Shown here in pieces: positions 37,495-47,118 of a stretch of DNA of 64,000 bases; positions within the stretch are counted from its first letter, which is position 1; each line of letters opens with the position of its first letter. This DNA is from Austwickia sp. (GTDB lineage: Bacteria; Actinomycetota; Actinomycetes; Actinomycetales; Dermatophilaceae). The notes beneath the pieces were generated by a model. That model saw only the letters and a program-made list of their open reading frames with translations. It was not told the origin of the DNA and did not search any database. The DNA lies in contig JADJTI010000004.1 in assembly GCA_016711265.1 (NCBI GenBank), positions 1-64,000 on the forward strand. The letters run 5' to 3'. A program made the translations under genes and the position numbers.

Positions 37495-39270
37495 TCAGTC
37501 CGCCACCTCGCGGAGTCCGGAGTCGACTCGCCGGGTCCACCCGCGGCGGTCCAGATGCTCCAGCAGCGGGATCATCACCCGGCGGGTGGTTCCCAGTGCC
37601 TGCCGTGCCTGGCTGGCGGTGAACGGCTGCGGCAGCACGCTGAGCGTGCCCATCGCCAGGGCGGGTGCGGTGGGCAGGAGCACGACGTCGTCGGCCAGCA
37701 CGATGATGCGTCCGGCGCTGGCGGCGGCCGCGAGGTGCCGTGCCGTCAGGCCGGCGGCCTGCAGCTCGCCGCGCTCCGGCGCCGCGAACGGGTGGCGGGC
37801 CAGGGTTTCTTCGAACGCGCTCAGGGCGGCCTCGGCGGGTCCCAGGTCGGGTGCAGCCGCAGGCTCGCTCACCCGACCATCGGAGCTCATCAGCCCCGCC
37901 TCGGTCACCAATGCCTCCAGGAGAGCCGGGTCCGGTAGGTCGACCGTTGCCACTGCGGCCGCGGTCGGCATCCCCGGCTGGAGGGGGTGCGCCCGCCGGT
38001 GGGCGGTCACGGCCGCCGACAGCCCAGCGGTCCATGCGCGCCAGGTGCTCTCCTCGACATACCACGACCCGATGCGGAGCACTCCCTCCGGCGGCGGCTT
38101 CTGCGTCGGGATGCCCAGGCGTTGCGCTGCTTCCACCGCGAGCGAGCCGCGCCTGCGCACGGCGCTGGCCAGGTCGGGACGCTCGGGGGTATCGGCCAGC
38201 TGTGCGGCCCGGAGGGCGGCGGCGCCGCGACGGCGCAAGGGCGGCGGATCGGCGTCCAGGATCACCACCCCGGCGATGACACCGCGCCCGCCGGGGTCGC
38301 GCAGGATGGCCCGATCGCCCGGCTGCAGCGGCAGGGCCCGCTCCAGGGTCAGGCGCAGCGCCCCGGGTGCCAGCGGACGGGCCCGGACGCGCACGGCCGC
38401 CGTACCGACATGCAGCGTCAGCCGCAGCGGCAGACGTTCCTCGAACGCATGCGAGCGGACGTCCACCACGTCGGCGAGGTGCCAGGCCTGCGGCGTGAGC
38501 AGAGTGTCGCCACGGCGCAGGCGACCCGGGGCCACCCGGCGAAGGTTGAGGGCGATCCGCGCCGGGGCGCTCACCCGGTCGCGGGCGACCCCGAGTGCCT
38601 CCACGGCGCGGACGGTGACCGATTCCAGCGCTCCCACCCCGCAGACGTCGAGGGAGTCCCCCGTTCCCACGGCGCCGGAGGAAAGGGTCCCGGTGATGAC
38701 CGTTCCGCTGCCCTGGATGGTGAAGGAACGGTCGATCCACAGCCGCACGCGTTGGACGGGGTCGGGGGCCGTCATCCGCAGGGTCATCGCGTCCAAGGCA
38801 GTCACCAGGTCGGCCAATCCGTAGCCGGTGACTGCGCAGACGGCGACGGCCGGTACCGGTTCAAGACCGGCCCGCTGCAGTTCAGCGCGGGCCGCCAGCA
38901 GGGCCGGCCCAGGATCGGCGCGGTCGGCTCGCGTGATGGCCAGGACGCCATGGCGTACGCCGAGAGCCTGCACCGCGCGCAGGTGCTCGGCGGACTGTTC
39001 ACGCCATCCTTCATCCGCCGCCACGACGAAGAGGACGCCGGGCACAGGCCCTATTCCTGACAACATGTTCCCGATGAACCGTCGGTGACCCGGCACGTCG
39101 ACGATCGCCAGCTCGGCCCCCGACGGCAACGTGGTCCAGACGAAACCAAGGTCGATGGTCATCCCACGACGTCTCTCCACCGCCCAGCGGTCGGGCTCCA
39201 TTCCCGTCAGTGCCCGCACGAGGGTCGACTTGCCGTGATCGACATGGCCCGCGGTGGCGACGACGTACAT
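37495..39270 (-). CDS. selB: Selenocysteine-specific elongation factor SelB
   Basis: A 591-residue GTPase that carries Sec-tRNA to a UGA marked by a SECIS hairpin. G1 is AGHVDHGKST (8-16) and G3 DVPGH (58-62); EF-Tu-like beta domains follow (WIDRSFTIQGSGTVITGTLS). The C-terminal ~200 residues form winged helices that bind the SECIS RNA (LARHPFAAPERGELQAAGLT; SQARQALGTTRRVMIPLLEH). The ATG is 4 bases after the selA stop, so the two are co-translated in the unit selC-selA-selB. Length is standard. Confidence 0.95.
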   Translation of the reverse strand: MYVVATAGHVDHGKSTLVRALTGMEPDRWAVERRRGMTIDLGFVWTTLPSGAELAIVDVPGHRRFIGNMLSGIGPVPGVLFVVAADEGWREQSAEHLRAVQALGVRHGVLAITRADRADPGPALLAARAELQRAGLEPVPAVAVCAVTGYGLADLVTALDAMTLRMTAPDPVQRVRLWIDRSFTIQGSGTVITGTLSSGAVGTGDSLDVCGVGALESVTVRAVEALGVARDRVSAPARIALNLRRVAPGRLRRGDTLLTPQAWHLADVVDVRSHAFEERLPLRLTLHVGTAAVRVRARPLAPGALRLTLERALPLQPGDRAILRDPGGRGVIAGVVILDADPPPLRRRGAAALRAAQLADTPERPDLASAVRRRGSLAVEAAQRLGIPTQKPPPEGVLRIGSWYVEESTWRAWTAGLSAAVTAHRRAHPLQPGMPTAAAVATVDLPDPALLEALVTEAGLMSSDGRVSEPAAAPDLGPAEAALSAFEETLARHPFAAPERGELQAAGLTARHLAAAASAGRIIVLADDVVLLPTAPALAMGTLSVLPQPFTASQARQALGTTRRVMIPLLEHLDRRGWTRRVDSGLREVAD

Positions 39271-39274
39271 CGGG

Positions 39275-40645
39275 TTAACCGTTCGCGGCGATGACGGCCA
39301 AGGCCACCCGGGCATCGTCGTCCGGTTCGATGCACCGCAGGTCGATCAGGCAGCGATCCCTGGCGACGCGGGCGACCACAGCCGGACGGCCCAGACGCAG
39401 CGGCGCGGCCAGCTCAGCGGGTACGGCGATCGCCCAGCCGGGCAGACTCACCCCGGGGGCGCCGCCGCCGCCAACGGCACCCTCGGCGGGCACCACCTGG
39501 ACAGGCAGCCCCGGCCGCGCCATCGCCACGGTTTCGGCCACCGCCTGGCACCGCCGATGCAGCACGGCGGGGTCCGCGTGCAGAAACCGTCGCACCGGGG
39601 GCAGCGGCCCGCGCAGGGTGGCCGCCAAGGCCGCCAAGGTGAGCTTGTCCGCGCGTACCGCACGAGCCAACGGATGCCGCCGGCACCGCGTAACGACCTC
39701 ATCGGCACCAATGATGAGACCGGCCTGCGGCCCGCCCAAGAGCTTGTCCCCGCTGCACGTCACCACGGTCGCGCCGGAGGCCAACGCCGAGGTCACATCG
39801 GGTTCCTCCGGCAGTGCGGGATCCGGGACCAGCAGGCCGCTGCCGATGTCGACGATCACGGGCACCCCGAGCCCCGACAGCTGGGCGATCCCGACTGCCG
39901 ATGTGAACCCGCTGACCTGGAAATTGCTGGGGTGCACCTTCAGGATCGCCGCCGTACCGACGTCACAGCGGTCCGCGTAATCCCCCAGGTGCGTGCGATT
40001 GGTCGTACCGACCTCGACGATCTCGACGCCCGCGGTCGCGACCAAGTCCAGCAGCCGGAACCCGTCACCGATCTCCACGACTTCACCGCGGCTGACCAGC
40101 AGCCGACGGCCGGCGGCGAGGGCAGCGGTGGCGAGCAACAACGCGGCAGCGCCGTTGTTGACGACCAGCGCCGAGGCCGCGGTCGGCACGGCCTGCACGA
40201 GGGCCTCCCGCGCCGGCCCTCCCCGCGGGCCGCGCGCACCGTCGGCCAGGTCGTACTCCAGGTCGCAATAGCCTGCGGCGGCAGCCAGCGCGGCTCGAGC
40301 GGCCGAGGACAGCGGCGCCCGCCCGAGATTGGTGTGGACGACGATGCCCGTCGCGTTGAGCACCGGCTGCAGCCCGGCCGGGTAGCGGTCTTGGCCGGAT
40401 TGAGTCCCGGTCATGGGCCCGAGATCGAGCTGGGCGAGCACGTGCTCTCGGACCTCAGCCGGAGCCAGCTCCCCGGCGCGGGCACGCTCTTGCGCTCCAT
40501 GGATGGCACATTTGACGGCATCCCGGCCGAACTCGAGGAGCGCGCCCGCCAGCGCGGGATCGGCGAGCAGCCGGTCGGTGCGGGGGATGTCCCGGCGCGA
40601 ATCCTGCGGCAAACCCAGCTCCTCCCGGCAGTCCGACGCAGGCAT
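39275..40645 (-). CDS. selA: L-seryl-tRNA(Sec) selenium transferase
   Basis: A 456-residue PLP enzyme that converts seryl-tRNA(Sec) into selenocysteyl-tRNA(Sec) with selenophosphate. Motifs: LNATGIVVHTNLGRAPLS, VNNGAAALLLATAALAAGR, EVGTTNRTHLGDY, the PLP Lys301 in CSGDKLLGGPQAG, and IVDIGSGLL. The ATG lies 12 bases past the 3' CCA of tRNA-Sec on the same strand, so selC and selA probably share a transcript. Confidence 0.95.
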   Translation of the reverse strand: MPASDCREELGLPQDSRRDIPRTDRLLADPALAGALLEFGRDAVKCAIHGAQERARAGELAPAEVREHVLAQLDLGPMTGTQSGQDRYPAGLQPVLNATGIVVHTNLGRAPLSSAARAALAAAAGYCDLEYDLADGARGPRGGPAREALVQAVPTAASALVVNNGAAALLLATAALAAGRRLLVSRGEVVEIGDGFRLLDLVATAGVEIVEVGTTNRTHLGDYADRCDVGTAAILKVHPSNFQVSGFTSAVGIAQLSGLGVPVIVDIGSGLLVPDPALPEEPDVTSALASGATVVTCSGDKLLGGPQAGLIIGADEVVTRCRRHPLARAVRADKLTLAALAATLRGPLPPVRRFLHADPAVLHRRCQAVAETVAMARPGLPVQVVPAEGAVGGGGAPGVSLPGWAIAVPAELAAPLRLGRPAVVARVARDRCLIDLRCIEPDDDARVALAVIAANG

Positions 40646-40657
40646 CGCCGCCGACCG

Positions 40658-40753
40658 TGGCGGAGGCGGACGGGAATCGAACCCGCCTGCGACGGATCCC
40701 GCCGCACATCGGTTTTGAAGACCGAGGGGCCCACCAGGTGCCCAGACGCCTCC
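40658..40753 (-). tRNA. selC: tRNA-Sec (anticodon TCA)
   Basis: A 96-nt tRNA with encoded CCA. It begins GGAGGCGT and ends CCGCCTCC-G-CCA. The anticodon stem/loop is TCGGT-CTTCAAA-ACCGA, with anticodon TCA reading UGA. A long variable arm (GCGGCGG-GAT-CCGTCGC, 7 bp) and T loop TTCGATT are clear. The acceptor has seven Watson-Crick pairs; the eighth position, expected to pair in bacterial tRNA-Sec, is T opposite C. A TACGGT box about 30 bases upstream (40784-40789, minus strand) could be its -10. Confidence 0.95.
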
Positions 40754-40797
40754 CCGCCAGGGGGCGCCCCGGGCGGCAGGGCCACCGTATCCCGACC

Positions 40798-40803
40798 TAC
40801 CCT
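40798..40803 (+). promoter_or_regulatory. -10 box TACCCT for leaderless selD
   Basis: TACCCT, GGCGGC (6 nt), then GTG at 40810. It lies within the 56-base gap that separates selD from the divergent tRNA-Sec gene. Confidence 0.5.
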
Positions 40804-40809
40804 GGCGGC

Positions 40810-41832
40810 GTGAGTGGAGACATTCGGCTGACCCAGTACGCCGCGGGCGGCGGGTGCGCCTGCAAGCTTGGGCCCGGGGTGCTGGAAGAGCTCACCAACG
40901 GGTTGCGGGGTCAGTCGGCGACGCACCCGGGCCTGCTCATCGGCCTGGACGACGGGGACGACGCGGCGGTGATGACGCTTCCGGGCCAGCCTGGCCTGGC
41001 GGTCGTCAGCACCACCGACTTCTTCACGCCCGTGGTGGACCGGGCGCGGGATTGGGGGCGGATCGCCGCCGCCAATGCGCTCTCGGATGTGTACGCCATG
41101 GGCGGCACCCCGCTGGTCGCCCTGAACCTCGTGGGCTGGCCGACCGACGTACTGCCGCTGTCTCTCCTGGAGGAGACGTTGGCCGGGGCTGCCGAGATCG
41201 CTGATCGCGCGGGCTGCCCGCTCGGCGGCGGTCACAGCATCGCCGCCCCCGAACCTGTCTTCGGGCTGGCCGTCACCGGCCTGGTGAACCCGGCGCGGAT
41301 GCTGCGCAACAATGCCGCGCGCCCCGGACTTCCGCTGACGCTGACCAAACCGCTCGGGCTCGGCGTACTCAACAACCGACACAAGCAGACCGGCCAGTGG
41401 TTCCCTGAGGCCGTGGCCTTGATGTGCGAGCTCAACGACACAGCGGCACGTCAGGCAGTGGCCGCTGGGCTCACCGCAGCGACCGACGTCACCGGGTTCG
41501 GCCTGCTGGGGCACCTGGCGAAGATGTGCCGGGCCTCCGGTGTCGACGCGGTCATCGATCACCGCACGGTGCCCTACCTGGCGGATACCCGGCCCTCACT
41601 GGCCGCCGGCTACGTGCCTGGCGGTTCGCTGCGCAATCTGGAATGGGTACGCCGTTGGCTCGCCGTGGCCGACGGGGTGGACCGGGACGAACTGGTGCTG
41701 TTGGCCGACGCGCAAACCTCCGGAGGCCTCCTGGTGGCTGGGGAGATCCCCGGGGGACAGGTCATCGGCCAACTCGTGGCGCGCCCAGGCGACGGCCGGC
41801 CGGACGCCGGCCCCGTGATCACGATCCGGTGA
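40810..41832 (+). CDS. selD: Selenide, water dikinase (selenophosphate synthetase)
   Basis: A 340-residue enzyme that makes selenophosphate from selenide and ATP. The active-site N-terminus reads AAGGGCACKLGPG: Cys16 and Lys19 are the catalytic pair, so this is the Cys form and not itself a selenoprotein. AIR-synthase-like motifs follow: STTDFFTPVVDRARDWGRIA, NALSDVYAMGGTPLVALNL, GGHSIAAPEPVFGLAVTG and TDVTGFGLLGHL. The GTG start is supported by the leaderless box and by the family's N-terminal length. It abuts the end of the NrfD-like gene, tail to tail. Confidence 0.95.
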   Translation: MSGDIRLTQYAAGGGCACKLGPGVLEELTNGLRGQSATHPGLLIGLDDGDDAAVMTLPGQPGLAVVSTTDFFTPVVDRARDWGRIAAANALSDVYAMGGTPLVALNLVGWPTDVLPLSLLEETLAGAAEIADRAGCPLGGGHSIAAPEPVFGLAVTGLVNPARMLRNNAARPGLPLTLTKPLGLGVLNNRHKQTGQWFPEAVALMCELNDTAARQAVAAGLTAATDVTGFGLLGHLAKMCRASGVDAVIDHRTVPYLADTRPSLAAGYVPGGSLRNLEWVRRWLAVADGVDRDELVLLADAQTSGGLLVAGEIPGGQVIGQLVARPGDGRPDAGPVITIR

Positions 41833-42899
41833 TCACAGTCCGCTGATACCGGGCCGCCGTACCGGCTCCCCCGCGGCCGCACGAGCCCGGGCGTTCGCGC
41901 GAGCCCGCTGGGGCACCACGGTGTACTTGGGGTCGCGCGCGCTCGCCAGGCCCGCTTCAAACACCCCGAAGCGGGTCGCCACCGAACCGGCCAGCAACGC
42001 CAGCCCCCCTGCGATCGCGGCGGGCCGGCGCCGTCCGGCGACTGCCGTCAACACCGCCCCCGCCACCGACGCGACGGTCGAGGCGCGCATCCAGGCGCCC
42101 GCGCGCCCTTGGCCCAGAGGCTCGGCCACGAGCCCCATCCGGCGCTCCATCCGGTGCAGCGCGAACAGCTCGGCCGCGATGGCCCCGACGGCAAGCCGAC
42201 GCACGGGCCCACATTCCGCCGGTGGCGTCGTCACCAGCGCGGCACCGGCCCCCGCGGCCAGGCCGCTGGCCACGAACACGTACGGCAACTCGTGGTACGC
42301 CTCGTGCCAGGTCGGGGTCGCGGTGTCCGAGAGCAGCACCGCCGTGTACGCCGCCAACGGGGGCGCGAACAAGGCCGCTCCCACGCTCGCGACGCGGTCG
42401 GCCACCGGGAGCCACGTGGCCAAGCGGCCCCCTCGGGCACCACGAAGCGCGCCACCTCACAGGCCGCAGCGGCGCTGGTGAAGGTGCCCTGACCAGCCAG
42501 GATCCACGAACCGACAGACATCGGCGAGGTCAACTTCACGGTCCGCATCATGTTGAGGAACCTGCTCGGCTTGCCTAGGTCGGCGACCAGGACGGCGCCG
42601 GACCCGGAGAGCGCGGCGAGCGCGACCAGCCGGGCGTTGCGTTGCAGGGTGACCCGGCCGGTCAGCTCGGCACCCGAGGCGATCAACGCTGACCCGGCCG
42701 CCAAGCCGCCGAGGAAGAGGTAGGCGGGGATCTCGTGCTTCCACGGAGCGGGCTTGACCACGGGCCGGCCGTAGTACGACGTGAAAGCCGCCTCCGGGAC
42801 CATGACGTCGTCGGCTCTACGTCGGTGTGGCCGTCGTACCGCTTGTTCTGGTGAGTTGATCCAGGCGCCTGGGACGCCATCCAGGTCCGGGCCGCTCAT
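41833..42899 (-). pseudogene. nrfD: NrfD/PsrC-type membrane subunit of formate dehydrogenase, apparent frameshift
   Basis: Two frames together make a ~355-residue polytopic NrfD-type quinone-reactive subunit. The first (42899 to ~42430) gives FTSYYGRPVVKPAPWKHEIP and AYLFLGGLAAGSALIASGAE up to EVARFVVPEG. The second (~42430 to 41833) continues RLATWLPVADRV, FAPPLAAYTAVLLSDTATPT and HEAYHELPYVFVASGLAAGA. The break falls in a run of five G (five C at 42428-42432 on the plus strand); one more G would restore one frame, ...VPEGGRLATW.... It may be a sequence error, a recent mutation or programmed slippage. The ATG overlaps the fdhB stop (ATGA). Confidence 0.82.
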
Positions 42900-43810
42900 G
42901 GCCGTCGCCGATCGGTGAGGAAGGCCAGGGCGACCGCACCGAGCATGGCCAGGCCGGCCTGCCCCGCTCGGCGGAAGATGTCGGGCAGGTCTGCGGTGGG
43001 CACGATCGGGTCGGGGGGCAACCCGTACACCTCCGGCTCGTCCAGGAGCAGGAAGATCGACCCGGTGCCACCCACGCCGTCCAGCTCATCCGCGCCGTAC
43101 AGCTGGGCCTCGCTGACGCCGCGACCGTGCAGGGTGGCGACCCGTTCAGCCGCCTGCTGTCGCAGCTCATCCAGCGGGCCGAAGGTGATGGATGTGGTCG
43201 GACACGCCTGTGCGCAGGCCGGTGTCTGATCGGCCCGCAGCCGGTCGTAGCACAGGGTGCACTTCTGGGCGATGCCGACCCGGGGGTCCTCGTCCCGCGC
43301 CGGATGCTCATCGGGTCGCCGCTTGTCGATGACCCCGAACGGGCAAGCGGGGACACAGTAGCCGCAGCCGTTGCAGACGTCGTTTTGTACCACTACCGTG
43401 CCGTATTCGGTGCGGAACAGAGCTCCGGTGGGGCAGACATCCAGGCATCCGGCATGGGTGCAGTGTTTGCAGACGTCGGATGACATCAGCCAGCGCACCG
43501 GAGCCGCCCCCGGCGGCTGCGCTGGTTCCCCGTCGTCGACTGGCTCGACCTCTGGCCGGACCTGTTCGATGAAGGCGACATGTCGCCAGGTGGTCGCACC
43601 GAGTGACAACGAGTTGTCATAGCTGTGACCGCTGAACGCCAGGCCGTCCGCCGGCAGCGCGTTCCACGTCTTGCAGGCCACCTCGCACGCCTTGCAGCCG
43701 ATGCAGATCGAGGTGTCGGTGAAGAAGCCGACCCGGGGCGCGGCGTCGGGCCAGCGCGCATCCGCCGCCGGATCGGTGGGTCCGGAGAGTTGATTGCCCC
43801 AGATGCTCAT
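42896..43810 (-). CDS. fdhB: Formate dehydrogenase beta subunit, four-cluster ferredoxin type
   Basis: A 304-residue electron-transfer subunit with four Cys sets: SICIGCKACEVACKTWN; DVCKHCTHAGCLDVCPTGAL; DVCNGCGYCVPACPFGVID; and KCTLCYDRLRADQTPACAQA then CPTTSI. A hydrophobic C-terminal segment (GLAMLGAVALAFLTD) probably anchors it to the membrane. It links the molybdenum subunit to the membrane subunit. The ATG at 43810 overlaps the fdhA stop (ATGA); its own stop overlaps the nrfD-like start. An alternative ATG lies 15 bases upstream. Confidence 0.92.
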   Translation of the reverse strand: MSIWGNQLSGPTDPAADARWPDAAPRVGFFTDTSICIGCKACEVACKTWNALPADGLAFSGHSYDNSLSLGATTWRHVAFIEQVRPEVEPVDDGEPAQPPGAAPVRWLMSSDVCKHCTHAGCLDVCPTGALFRTEYGTVVVQNDVCNGCGYCVPACPFGVIDKRRPDEHPARDEDPRVGIAQKCTLCYDRLRADQTPACAQACPTTSITFGPLDELRQQAAERVATLHGRGVSEAQLYGADELDGVGGTGSIFLLLDEPEVYGLPPDPIVPTADLPDIFRRAGQAGLAMLGAVALAFLTDRRRP

Positions 43811-46800
43811 TCCTGGGCCCCCCATCCTGGCCGTTCCGGTACGCCGTCCGGCGGCGGCTCGTTGCGATGCCGGTTCCCCGTCATCACCTGAATTCCTGCC
43901 CGCTCCCGGTAGCTGCGCACGAGGACGTCCAGCTCCAGGCCGCGGGGTCGGCGCCCGGCAACGATGTCGCACGAAGCGACCTTGGACTCCTGGATGAAGA
44001 CGTTGGGATCCAAGGTGACCCCCAGCAGGTCGTTGGCGCTGTCACCGGAGACGACGGCGGCGTCCCCGACGCCCCAGTGATAGGGCAGCCCGATCTGGTG
44101 AACGGTGTCACCGTCGATGGACAACGGGGTCATCCGCGAGGTGACCAGCACGCGAGCCTCGATCGCCGCGCGGGGCGAGACGATGGTCGCCCACCCCCCG
44201 TGGACCAGTCCGCGCAAGGCCGCCAGCTCGGGCGAGACCTCACAGAAGAACTCCGGCTGCAGTTCGGCGAGGTGCGGAAGCCACCGGCTCATCCCGCCTG
44301 CGGTGTGGTGCTCGGTGAGCCGGTAGGTGGTGAACACGAACGGGTACACCTGCGAGCCAGGTTCGCCTGCCGACGGTGCGCTCGGGTTGTCGGGCCGGGG
44401 ATACACCCGTCGCGCGGGGTTGCGCTGCTGGTCGTTGAGCCGGTTGGCCACCGGCGACTCCTGCGCCTCGTAGTGCGTGGGGATCGGCCCGTCGACGACG
44501 CCCCGGGGCGCAAAGAGCCATCCCACGCCGTCGGCCTGCATGACGAAGGCGTCCGTACCCGATAGTCCCGCAACCCCGACCGCGCCCTGCGCCGGCCGGT
44601 ACGACGGCGGCGTGCTCAGCGGGAAGTCGGGGACGTCGTACCCGGTCCACTCGCCGGATTCGCCGGCGCCCGCGTCCCACCAGAGGTAACGCTTGCGTTC
44701 GCTCCACGGCCGTCCCTGGGGGTCGGCGGAGGCACGGTTGTAGAGGATGCGGCGATTGGCGGGCCAGGCCCAGCCCCAGTCGGGGGCCGCGGGGGGCTGG
44801 TCCCGCCACGGCGTCCGCTTGGCCGCACGGTTCACGCCATCGGCGTACACCCCGCTGTAGATCCAGCAGCCCGACGCGGTGGACCCGTCCGCACGCAGTT
44901 CGGTGAACGACGGCAACGGCTGGCCCGCCCGGGGGCCGGTGAGATAGCGGCCGTTGATCTCTTTCAGCACGGCCTCGGCAGCCGGCTCACCGTGGGCATC
45001 GACCGGGTAATCCCAGGTCAGGTCGAGCAGCGGCCGGTCCCGCGAATCGGTGGAGTCGGCGAGCTTGGCGCGCAACCGTTGGCCGAGGTCATAGAAGAAC
45101 TGCAGCTCGCTGCGAGCGTCCCCGGGGGGAGCAACCGCCGCGTGATGCCACTGCAGCATCCGGTGGGTCTGGGTGAACGAACCGTCCTTCTCCGCGTGTG
45201 ATGCGGCGGGTAGGAAGAACACTTCGGTACCGATGTCTTCCGTGCGCCATTGCCCGCTGGCAATCTCAGGTCCGTCTTTCCAGAAGGTCGCCGACTCGAT
45301 GAGCTGCAGGTCCCGGACGACGAGCCACTGCAGGGCGGCCATCCCCTGGCGTTGGAGCCGGCCGTGCGAGGAGCCGACCGCCGGGTTCTGGCCGAGCAGG
45401 AAATACCCGTGGACCGACCCGTCGATCATCCCCATGACCGAGTCATAGGTGCTGTGCGAGCCGGTCAGGCGCGGCAGGTAACCATAGGCCCAGTCGTTGT
45501 CCGCCCGGGCAGCGTCCCCCCACCAGGCCTTGAGCAGGCTGACCGTGTAGGCGTCGGCATTGGCCCCGTAGCCGACCTGGCCGGGCACGACGACGGCGCG
45601 CAGGTAGTCCTGCAGCGTGTCGTGGGTGCCGGCGACCGGCATCGGGAGGTAGCCCGGCAGCAGGTTGAACAACGTAGGAATGTCGGTCGAGCCCTGGATG
45701 CTGGCGTGCCCGCGCAGCGCCATGATGCCGCCGCCGGGTCGGCCGACGTTGCCCAGCAACAGCTGCAAGATGGCCGCGGCGCGGATGAACTGCGCCCCCA
45801 GCGTGTGCTGGGTCCAGCCGACGGCGTACACGAAGCTCGTGGTGCGCTCGCGGCCGGAGTTGGCGATGATCGACTCCAGGAGGTACTCGAAGTCGGCCAC
45901 ACTGATGCCGCACATCCGGGTGACCATCTCGGGGGTGTATCGGGCGAAGTGGCGGGCGAGCACCTGGAAGACGCACCGCGGGTGCTGCAGGGTTTCGTCC
46001 CGGTCGGGTTGGCTTCCGTCGATGGGTGGCCCGGCCGCCCCATGACCCTCGGGCGGCACCTCGGCTTCGGTATCGGTATCGGGGTCAGTGCCTTGGCCGG
46101 ACACGTGCTGATAGGCCCACGAGGTCATGTCATAGGTGCCGGTGGCGGCGTCGTACCCGGAGAACACTCCGCCCAGGTCGTCGACGTCCTCGAAGTCCTC
46201 GCTGACCAGCGTCGCGGCGTTGGTGTACGCGACGACGTACTCCCGGAAGTACGCCTCGCGCCGCAGCACCTCCCGGATCAGGGCCCCCAGCAGTACGACG
46301 TCGCTGCCGGCCCGTATCGGGATGTGCCGGTCCGCGACGGCCGAGGTCCGGGTGAACCGCGGGTCGACGTGGATGACCCGCGCGCCGGCCGCCTTGGCCT
46401 CGGTCACCCATTGATAGGCCACCGGGTGGCACTCGGCCATGTTGGAACCCTGGATGACGATGCAGTCACTGTTGGCCAGGTCGTGCACCGGCTGCGTGGC
46501 GCCTCCACGCCCGAACGAGGCCCCCAGACCGGGGACCGTGGCGGAGTGTCATATCCGCGCCTGGTTCTCGATCTGGATCGCCCCGAGAGCCGTGAAGAGC
46601 TTCTTGATCAGGTAGTTCTCTTCGTTGTCCAGGGTGGCCCCGCCGAGCATCGCGATGCCCATGGTGCGTCGCAGCGGCCGGCCGTGCTCATCGGTGTCCT
46701 GCCAGGTACGCCGCCGCGTCGCCAGCACCCGCTCGGCGATCATGTCGGTGGCCTCGTTCAAACCCAAGGGCTGCCAGTCCCGGCTGTACGGCGCCCGGTA

Positions 46801-47118
46801 CAGGACGGTGGTCTGCCGGGTCGGCGAAGTGACCAGGTCCAGGGTGGCGCTGCCTTTGGGACACAGCCGTCCGCGGCTGACCGGCGAGTCGGGGTCTCCT
46901 TCGACCTGGGTCACGCGCTCGTCCTGGACGAAGATTCGTTGTCCGCAACCGACGGCACAATAGGGGCAGACCGATGGCACGACCCGATCTGCAGTGACGG
47001 TACGGGCGGTAAGGCGCTCCGTGATCGGTGAGGTGACAGACGGCCCGCGGCCCAAGAGATCGCCGCTGTGCACCTGCCGAAGCACCGGCCATGCCTTCAT
47101 CCAGGCTCGCAGCTTCAT
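43807..47118 (-). CDS. fdhA: Selenocysteine formate dehydrogenase alpha subunit (UGA at 46549-46551 read as Sec)
   Basis: A molybdopterin oxidoreductase of 1103 residues when the in-frame TGA at 46549-46551 is read as selenocysteine (Sec190). It oxidises formate to CO2. The N-terminal 4Fe-4S set is Cys51, Cys54, Cys58 and Cys86 (VCPYCAVGCGQ; GRLCPKGS). The active site reads ENQARI-Sec-HSATVPGLG, with the conserved His next to Sec. Cofactor motifs VIQGSNMAECHPVAYQW and HVDPRFTRTSAVAD follow. The ATG at 47118 has GGGAG upstream. No twin-arginine signal is seen at the N-terminus, so the subunit likely stays in the cytoplasm. First gene of fdhA-fdhB-nrfD. Confidence 0.94.
46519..46537 (-). promoter_or_regulatory. 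SECIS element of fdhA
   Basis: On the minus strand, 11 nt after the UGA, GGUCCCC pairs with GGGGGCC (7 bp, one U-G) around the loop GGUCU. This spacing, and the GGU start of the loop, match bacterial SECIS hairpins recognised by SelB. It lies inside the coding region, so it is also translated. Confidence 0.92.

Noticed and set aside
40810..40870. SelD as a second selenoprotein
   Set aside because: The active-site residue is encoded by TGC (Cys16) and no UGA lies in frame.
43807..46488. A separate 893-residue molybdopterin protein starting at an internal Met (46488)
   Set aside because: The conserved active site continues upstream through the TGA in the same frame, with a SECIS hairpin; this is one selenoprotein.
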